64,000 nucleotides of DNA, from NCBI GenBank assembly GCA_041946965.1, contig JBHGBM010000023.1:112920-176919 (forward strand), given 5' to 3'. The DNA is from JBHGBM01 sp041946965 (GTDB taxonomy: Bacteria > Acidobacteriota > Terriglobia > Bryobacterales > Bryobacteraceae). Both the position numbers and the translations under genes were made by a program. The notes under the pieces are model-generated. The model searched no databases and was not told the origin of the DNA. It saw only the letters and a list, made by a program, of their open reading frames with translations. Of this stretch, positions 56,166 to 64,000 are shown one piece after another (the stretch's first letter is position 1; each line of letters starts with the position of its first letter).

Positions 56166-57000
56166 TCCACCTCACGCCCGCTTTCTCCATCACCGCGCGG
56201 GCCTTTGCGAGCGCCGCGGGCACGGCTTTCTCGGGACCCATCTCCTTCAGAAACGCGCCGAACACCTCGATGCTCACCGCGTCGCGGTAGCCGATCTTAT
56301 CGAGCGCGCGGAAAAAACCGGTGAGGTTGATCACGCCGTCGCCGGGCAGCAGGCGCTGGTTGTCGCGCACACCCTCGGGCGGCTGTTTGGCCGCGTCGTT
56401 GATGTGCACGTGCACCACGCGTTCGCGCGCGGCCAGGATGTCCTCCACAGTGGCCCCGGCGTGGTGCCAGTGCCAGGAATCGAGCAGCAGCCCCACGTTC
56501 GGCCCGCACTCCCTGGCGAAGGCCAGCATCTCGCTCATGCGCCAGATGAACTCGTGCGGGAGGCGCTTGCGGTGCTCCAGGGGGCCGAGGAATTCGAGGC
56601 CGAGCGAGACGCCGGAGCGGCGCAGCACATCGGCGACGGCGCCGAAGCGCTTCAGGAAGGTGGCGCGCAACTCGGCTTTGGGGGTTTCGCTGGAGGCCAT
56701 GACCCAGGTGGCCATGCGGGGGCAGCCGATGCCCGCGGCGAATTCCGCCGCCGGGGCGAGCTTCGCCAGCGTCTGTTCGAACGCGGCATCGTCCTTGCGG
56801 AACTCCACAGGCAGCCCGATGGCGCCCGGGCGGATCTTCAGGCGCTCGAGCAACGCGCGGGTATTGGCGACGCCGTCCGCCATGGCGGGCCCCAGGGCGA
56901 CATCCACGCCCGGATAACCGAAACGCGCGGCGAAACGCGCCATCTCCGGCCAGGGCATTTTGACGCCCGCCAGCAGCGTGGGATTCATGGAGATAAACAT
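56158..57000 (-). CDS. sugar phosphate isomerase/epimerase (AP-endonuclease 2 fold)
   Basis: The 280-residue protein is a TIM barrel of the xylose isomerase-like family. Metal ligands are likely Glu in LGLEFLGPLEHRKR, Asp/His in GLLLDSWHWHHAG, HVHINDAAKQ and a final Glu in SIEVFGAFLKE. It probably isomerises or dehydrates a sugar or inositol derivative. Sequence alone does not say which. Its start overlaps the DegT aminotransferase stop (TGATG at 56998-57002), and it overlaps murQ downstream. Confidence 0.82.
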   Translation of the reverse strand: MFISMNPTLLAGVKMPWPEMARFAARFGYPGVDVALGPAMADGVANTRALLERLKIRPGAIGLPVEFRKDDAAFEQTLAKLAPAAEFAAGIGCPRMATWVMASSETPKAELRATFLKRFGAVADVLRRSGVSLGLEFLGPLEHRKRLPHEFIWRMSEMLAFARECGPNVGLLLDSWHWHHAGATVEDILAARERVVHVHINDAAKQPPEGVRDNQRLLPGDGVINLTGFFRALDKIGYRDAVSIEVFGAFLKEMGPEKAVPAALAKARAVMEKAGVRWNA

Positions 57001-58289
57001 CAGTAGTTCTTCCTTTCTGCTTTCGAGCGCTCGGCGCGGCTCATGCTTTTCACCCCGGCGAGCGCGGGATCCACTCCGGCCAGCTCACCCAAATGTGCGA
57101 TCACCTTGCGAACGGCGCGCACGATGTCCTCCACATCATTCTCGTCGCCGAGCAGCAGGAAATGCGGCAGCCACACGGATTCGTCATAGGCCGCGCGCTC
57201 GGCCGCGGGGCAGCGGCACGCGGCGTAGTCCCTGTCCCCTACCTGCGGGAAATCGGCGGGATTCACCTGGAACAGGTCGCTGCGATAAACCGCCTCGTAA
57301 AAACGTCCATCGCAGGGAATGCCCTCCCGGTCGAGCGCGGCGGCGAACAAATCGCGCGAGGCCTCCGGCCGCCGGTACCGGAAGACGTAATTGTAAATCG
57401 CTTCGCGCGTGATCGCGGGTTGCGGCGGCAAGGGGCTGATTCCGGGGATCCCGGCCAGCTCGCGGGTGAGCAGCGCGGCATGCCGCGCGCGGCGGGCGGC
57501 CAGCTTCGGAAGCTCCTCGAGTTGGCCGAGCAGCAGCGCCGCCTGGAACTCCGTCATGCGGTAATTCGACCCGACAATGCGGCGGTGAAAGCGGCCGGTC
57601 TCGCTGGCACGCCCGCAATTTACTATGGACTGAAGCACTTCGAAGATCTCCAGCCGCGAGGTGATCACCGCGCCCCCCTCGCCACAGGCCATGATTTTGC
57701 TGGACTGAAAGCTGAAGCAGCCGAGGTCGCCCATGGAGCCGGCGCCGCGGCCGTTGTATGCGCCGCCATGCGCATGAGCGCAGTCCTCGATGACCTTCAG
57801 GCCGTACTCCGATGCCAGCGCGAGCACCGCCTCCATGCCGGCGAAGCGCATGGCGAGGTGCACCGGGATGATGGCTCTGGTGCGGGGCGTCACCGCGCGG
57901 CGGGCGGAGGCGACGTCCAGACAGTAGGTGTCCGGGTCTATGTCGGCGAAGACCGGTACGCCCCCGGCGTAGAGGACCGCGCCGGCGGTGCCGTCCCAGG
58001 TATAGGCGGGCACGATCACCTCGTCGCCGTAGCGAATGCCCGCCGCCTGGAGCGCCGCCACCAGCGCGATGGTGCCGTTCGCCACGCAGCACCCGTAGGA
58101 CGCCCCGTGATAAGCCGCAAACTTGGAGGAAAACTCCCGCGCCAGCCGGTTGGGAAACGGATGCCCGCCCCAGTTGCCGCTCTCCAGGACTTCCTGGAGG
58201 CGGGCGCGATCGCGCGGCGTGGGACGCGGCCAGGCCGGGAACCCACGGGTGCGCACCGGCCGGCCGCCCAGAAGCGCCAGCTCGCTCAT
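57000..58289 (-). CDS. DegT/DnrJ/EryC1/StrS family PLP aminotransferase
   Basis: The 429-residue protein begins with RPVRTRGFPAWPRPTPRDRA. The PLP-binding region shows EVIVPAYTWDGTAGAVLYAG, DCAHAHGGAYNGRGAGSMGD and the lysine in CFSFQSSKIMACGEGGAV. RIVGSNYRMTEFQAALLLGQ follows. It transaminates a keto sugar, as in amino-sugar synthesis for surface glycans. The C-terminal 30 residues are basic (KSMSRAERSKAERKNY). TAAGAT lies eight bases before ATG 58289. Neighbouring murQ and the TIM-barrel gene suggest a wall or aminosugar theme. Confidence 0.88.
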   Translation of the reverse strand: MSELALLGGRPVRTRGFPAWPRPTPRDRARLQEVLESGNWGGHPFPNRLAREFSSKFAAYHGASYGCCVANGTIALVAALQAAGIRYGDEVIVPAYTWDGTAGAVLYAGGVPVFADIDPDTYCLDVASARRAVTPRTRAIIPVHLAMRFAGMEAVLALASEYGLKVIEDCAHAHGGAYNGRGAGSMGDLGCFSFQSSKIMACGEGGAVITSRLEIFEVLQSIVNCGRASETGRFHRRIVGSNYRMTEFQAALLLGQLEELPKLAARRARHAALLTRELAGIPGISPLPPQPAITREAIYNYVFRYRRPEASRDLFAAALDREGIPCDGRFYEAVYRSDLFQVNPADFPQVGDRDYAACRCPAAERAAYDESVWLPHFLLLGDENDVEDIVRAVRKVIAHLGELAGVDPALAGVKSMSRAERSKAERKNY

Positions 58290-58297
58290 GGTTACCT

Positions 58298-58303
58298 ATC
58301 TTA
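58298..58303 (-). promoter_or_regulatory. -10-like hexamer TAAGAT before the DegT gene
   Basis: On the minus strand TAAGAT ends eight bases before ATG 58289, consistent with the leaderless pattern in this window. Confidence 0.38.
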
Positions 58304-58354
58304 ACCGCTCCCCTGCACGCGCGGATTGCGCGCAGGCGCGGATTCCGCAAATCT

Positions 58355-58366
58355 CTCCCCGGGGAG
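58355..58366. promoter_or_regulatory. 12-base palindrome CTCCCCGGGGAG upstream of clpB
   Basis: A perfect palindrome lies 18 bases before the clpB ATG at 58385. It could be an operator, part of a leader hairpin, or chance in a GC-rich genome. Confidence 0.35.
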
Positions 58367-58384
58367 TTGCATCAAAATGAAAAT

Positions 58385-61009
<2,625 letters not shown>

Positions 61010-61030
61010 GATAGGCGGTTGGCCTGTCCT

Positions 61031-63088
61031 ATGAACCTTACGCGCCGTGAATTCGCCGCCTCCTTCGCCGCCGCCGTTCTGCCCCGGCGGGAGCTGGCCT
61101 ACGTGGAAAAGCTGGCCCGTCCGGATGGCGGGTACGGGTGGCCGTCGGACCCGTTCGGGCACCTCACGCCGAGCTTCGCCGCGATTGCCTGCTATCGCCT
61201 GGCTGGGACGGAGCCGCCGCGCAAGGCGGAACTGGTGAAGTTCATCCGCACGCATTACCCGCTGCCGGAGCGCCGCCGCAAGGGCGAACGCCCGCTGCGC
61301 CGCTTTGACTACGAGTTCCTGCAAGGGCTGGCGTGGCTCGGGGAAGACCTGAAGGAGTGGGCCGAAGACGTGGCGCGCTGGACCGGACCGGCGCCTTACA
61401 CCAAGCAGTACGAGCGCGACGGCAACCCCGTGTTCCAGCACGAGGTCATGTCCCTGCTCTCGCGGCCGCTGGTGGGTCTGGCCGCGGCCACCCCGGAGTG
61501 GCGCGCCTACCTGGCCTCACGCCGCAGACCCGACGGCACATTCAACAACACGCCCGCTTCCGACGGCACGCCGGGGCACGTCATGAATACCTGGTGGGGC
61601 ATGCAGGCGCTCGAGGCCATGGGCGAACGGCCCGCGAAATCAGAAACGTTGGTGAAGTGGCTGCAAGCCTGCCAGCGGCCGGCCGGGGGATTCACCTACC
61701 AGCCTGCACCTCAGTTGGCGGGCATCGAGGAGCTGGGCTATACCTGGGCCGCCGTGCGGGCGCTGGAGGCGCTGGGCTCCGCGCCCGCGCGCCGCGACGC
61801 CTGCGTCGAATGGGTTCGGGGGCTGCGGAACGCCGATGGAGGTTACTGCGACCGCCCGGGCCAACTCTCGAACCTCACCGCCACGTTCTACGCGCTCGAC
61901 GCGCTCCGTGCGCTCGGCGCCGCACCCGCCGCGCCGCGCGGAAAGCCGAAGGCGGCGCGCAGTTTGCCCTCCGGATTGCACGCCTTCACCGTGCAGATCG
62001 AAGCGCCGGGGTCCGGCAGTCCGGCCGAGGCGGTGGAACTGGCCCGCGCGCTCCGCATCCACCTCTGGGGCGCTAAGAACGCCGCGCCGGGATGGGTGGA
62101 GCGCTGTCAGGAAGTAGCGGACCGCCGCAAGGCGCCCGTGGTCTTCTTCCCCGCCAACGAAGAGTACGGGGGCTATGTGCATGTGCCGGGGCTTGGCACA
62201 TACAGCCACCTGAGCGACACCACGGCGCCGCCGGGAGTGGATTTCGGCGCGCCCATGAACGACCCGAAAGCTCCCGTGCCCTGGCCCAGGTTCCGCGACG
62301 AGCGCATCGGCGCCCTGCGCAAGGCCGGCGGCGCCATGATCTGGCAGTTCAACGAGAACGAGGAACTGACCCGCATCCTGCTGGACGAGGCCGTGGAGCG
62401 CGGCACCTACGCCGCCATCGCCAGTTTCCATTTCGGCAACGAGAACTTCCTGAATACCCAGCCCTTCCTGCGCCGCTACGAGGGCGTCCTGCCGTTCGTC
62501 GCCTTGCAGGATGCGCACACCCGCGAATCCTGGTGGTGGGCCGATCAACTCGCCGGATTCCGGACCGTGTTCCTGGCCCGCGAGCCTACATGGAAAGGCT
62601 GGATGGAAGCGCTGCGGGAGCACCGCGTCGCCTCCATCCGGCACGACGCCATCAACGAGTTCCACACCGAGTGGGGCGGCGGCGACGAAGCCGTGCGGCG
62701 GGCCATCGCGGAGCGTGAGAGCGAGTGGCGCTGGTGGGGCGAGCGCCCGGACGACATTTTGAAACCCGCGGCCTCGCTGGTGGCGGTCACGCCGGCCGAC
62801 AAGTTCGAGGAGGCGCGCCCGGAGAGCGGCGTGGCGCTTCGCCTGCGCCTGCGGCATCGCAACACCGCCATGGGCTCGCCCGCCGAGCCGCAGGCCGAGT
62901 TGATCGAACTGCTGGTGGACGGGGCCGCGGTGAAACCGGCCCTGGTGCAAAAACCCGGGCAGCGCGGCGGCGACAGGTATTTCCGGTATGACGTCGCCGC
63001 GCGCGGCCGCCACACGGCGGCTGCCAGGGTGCGGCTGCTCGCCTCCGGGCGCGAAGAGCGCGTGACCGCGGAATTCGAGGTGGCGTAA
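61031..63088 (+). CDS. exported protein with prenyltransferase/squalene-cyclase repeats and unknown C-terminal domain
   Basis: The 685-residue protein has a Tat-type leader (MNLTRREFAASFAAAVLPRR). Residues about 25-310 carry alpha/alpha-barrel repeats (PDGGYGWPSD, PDGTFNNTP, PAGGFTYQP and ADGGYCDRPG), the QW-like motifs of prenyltransferase beta-subunit and squalene-cyclase folds. From about residue 320 a second part follows with VVFFPANEEYGGYVHVPGLG, AMIWQFNENEELTRI, SFHFGNENFLNT and EPTWKGWMEALREHRV. I do not recognise it; polysaccharide deacetylase-like or amidohydrolase-like are guesses. Its start lies 21 bases after clpB. The arrangement with an exported methyltransferase after it suggests a shared envelope pathway. 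Confidence 0.7.
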   Translation: MNLTRREFAASFAAAVLPRRELAYVEKLARPDGGYGWPSDPFGHLTPSFAAIACYRLAGTEPPRKAELVKFIRTHYPLPERRRKGERPLRRFDYEFLQGLAWLGEDLKEWAEDVARWTGPAPYTKQYERDGNPVFQHEVMSLLSRPLVGLAAATPEWRAYLASRRRPDGTFNNTPASDGTPGHVMNTWWGMQALEAMGERPAKSETLVKWLQACQRPAGGFTYQPAPQLAGIEELGYTWAAVRALEALGSAPARRDACVEWVRGLRNADGGYCDRPGQLSNLTATFYALDALRALGAAPAAPRGKPKAARSLPSGLHAFTVQIEAPGSGSPAEAVELARALRIHLWGAKNAAPGWVERCQEVADRRKAPVVFFPANEEYGGYVHVPGLGTYSHLSDTTAPPGVDFGAPMNDPKAPVPWPRFRDERIGALRKAGGAMIWQFNENEELTRILLDEAVERGTYAAIASFHFGNENFLNTQPFLRRYEGVLPFVALQDAHTRESWWWADQLAGFRTVFLAREPTWKGWMEALREHRVASIRHDAINEFHTEWGGGDEAVRRAIAERESEWRWWGERPDDILKPAASLVAVTPADKFEEARPESGVALRLRLRHRNTAMGSPAEPQAELIELLVDGAAVKPALVQKPGQRGGDRYFRYDVAARGRHTAAARVRLLASGREERVTAEFEVA

Positions 63089-63119
63089 CCCGCCGCCCCG
63101 GCGCAGCGCCTGTCCGGGC

Positions 63120-63770
63120 ATGAGACGTTTTGCCCTGGTTGCGCTTGCGCTCTTCTTCGCGCTTTCGATTACGGCCCAGCGCCGCGGAGGTCCCGGCCGG
63201 CGCGGGATTCAGGATGTGCAGGCGCTCGCCGCTAATGACGCCGAAAAGCGGATCCTCGATGCCATCCGGACTGCCGATCAGTTTGCCAACGTACCCCCGG
63301 AAGATGGGCGCATGCTGCGGCTGCTGGCGGAAACCGCCGGCGCGAAGAACGTGGTCGAGATCGGCACCTCAACCGGTATTTCCGGGATGTGGATCGCCCT
63401 GGCACTGCAAAAGACCGGGGGAACCCTGACCACCTTTGAGATCGACCCGGGCCGCGCCGCCAGCGCCCGCGAAAGCTTCAGAAAGGCCGGCGTAGACCGC
63501 ATCGTGACGGTGGTGGAAGGTGACGCGCATCAGAACCTGGGGCGCGTGAAAGGTCCCGTGGACCTGGTGTTCATCGACGCGGAGAAGGAAGGCTATGTCG
63601 ACTACCTGAACAAGTTGCTGCCGCTGGTGCGCCCCGGCGGCGTGTTCGCCGCACACAACATCGACATGGCGAGGGAGTACCTGGACGCCGTTTCGAAGAA
63701 TCCGGCGCTGGACACGATTCTGTTCGGGCAGGGCAGCGGGATGGGGATCACGCTGAAGAAGCGCTACTAG
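63120..63770 (+). CDS. O-methyltransferase-like protein with N-terminal signal peptide
   Basis: The 216-residue protein begins with a clear signal-peptide-like segment (RRFALVALALFFALSITAQ) before an O-methyltransferase family 3 (CCoAOMT-like) domain. Motifs are VVEIGTSTGISGMWIAL, LTTFEIDPGRAASARE and VDLVFIDAEKEGYVDYL, which provide SAM binding and the metal-site Asp. Methylation normally needs cytosolic SAM, so either the leader stays as a membrane anchor or the protein is mislabelled as exported. It is 31 bases after the preceding gene, whose product is also exported. Confidence 0.85.
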   Translation: MRRFALVALALFFALSITAQRRGGPGRRGIQDVQALAANDAEKRILDAIRTADQFANVPPEDGRMLRLLAETAGAKNVVEIGTSTGISGMWIALALQKTGGTLTTFEIDPGRAASARESFRKAGVDRIVTVVEGDAHQNLGRVKGPVDLVFIDAEKEGYVDYLNKLLPLVRPGGVFAAHNIDMAREYLDAVSKNPALDTILFGQGSGMGITLKKRY

Positions 63771-64000
63771 TGCAGCGCGTCAAGCAGGCACTCCGAATAA
63801 AGGGCGGGGAGCCCGGTTGTGGTGACCGGCGCGGTCCAAAGCCGGAGCCTGGCTCCAAGACGGTTCCGGGGCGCCTCCGCTGATCGACTACTCAGTTACG
63901 CAAAAGAGCCGTCTGCCGCCGCCTCTTTTGCCCATGACACACTCAGTCACAATGGGGCGACCAACCCCGATTCGCAGTCGCGCGGGTTACGCTGTGAGTC
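63771..64000. other. intergenic tail of the window, no gene seen
   Basis: This 230-base stretch holds no convincing coding frame. It contains the hairpin at 63900-63931 and a short imperfect direct repeat (ACTCAGTTACG and ACTCAGTCACA). A gene may begin past the window edge. Confidence 0.5.
63900..63931. terminator. inverted repeat GCAAAAGAG/CTCTTTTGC
   Basis: A nine-base perfect stem with a 14-base loop lies 130 bases after the methyltransferase stop. The right arm ends in CTCTTTTGC, so a short U-run occurs inside the stem rather than after it. Termination is possible but not typical. Confidence 0.4.

Overview
The window is a GC-rich, gene-dense bacterial chromosome segment with no tRNA, rRNA, CRISPR array or intact insertion sequence that I could find. 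Gene content points to a Gram-negative acidobacterium of the Solibacter/Bryobacter type. The signs are five Gfo/Idh/MocA oxidoreductases (most with twin-arginine-like leaders), an exported sulfatase, exported esterases and DUF362 proteins, an MsbA-like exporter with a family 9 glycosyltransferase, and the order yicC-gmk-rpoZ-coaBC. That assignment is inference from gene content and style, not from a marker comparison.

Layout. (1) 1-6913, plus strand: a tightly overlapping run that starts inside an oxidoreductase. It continues with a homocysteine-methyltransferase-like protein, a DUF1638 protein, a UroD/MtaA-type methyltransferase, an RraA-like protein and a RACo-type corrinoid activase, which together look like a corrinoid-dependent methyl-transfer system. 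A SYLF protein and an exported protein of unknown function follow. (2) 6914-17012, minus strand: methyltransferase, acyl-CoA/AMP ligase, family 4 uracil-DNA glycosylase, coaBC, rpoZ, gmk, yicC, ABC exporter, glycosyltransferase 9, Trm112-like protein, KDPG aldolase and a small conserved-looking protein. (3) 17032-24596: a Cys-rich protein, a NUDIX hydrolase, and a PAS/sigma-54 activator divergent from a respiratory cytochrome cluster. The cluster holds a monohaem cytochrome, a receiver-like protein, a nine-haem cytochrome c fused to a b-type membrane domain, a NapC/NirT-type multihaem protein and a double universal stress protein. A very good -24/-12 promoter lies just before it. (4) 24726-34504: housekeeping and accessory genes (YdcF, SpoU methyltransferase, RarA, a phosphatase-ADP-ribosylglycohydrolase fusion, a sulfatase, an MBL-fold protein, an AlaC-like aminotransferase). 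(5) 34515-35843: a sortase with its probable single substrate. (6) 36006-53981: a catabolic and oxidoreductase-rich region with exported hydrolases and at least two broken genes (an oxidoreductase at 44.2 kb, an isocitrate dehydrogenase at 46.9 kb). It also carries purE, rpsT, a tryptophanase-like lyase and an MFS transporter. (7) 54023-58289, minus: murA, murQ, a TIM-barrel isomerase and a DegT aminotransferase. (8) 58385-63770, plus: clpB, an exported prenyltransferase-fold protein with an unknown C-terminal half, and an exported-looking O-methyltransferase.

The most interesting points are as follows. The sigma-54-controlled cytochrome module resembles CbcL-type extracellular electron-transfer quinol oxidases and faces a Cys-rich PAS activator. 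The corrinoid methyl-transfer operon carries no corrinoid protein inside the window. A sortase/substrate pair sits in an apparently diderm organism. At least fourteen genes have a -10-like hexamer only 6-9 nt before the start codon, which suggests leaderless transcription is common in this organism. Internal-deletion gene remnants cluster at 42-47 kb.
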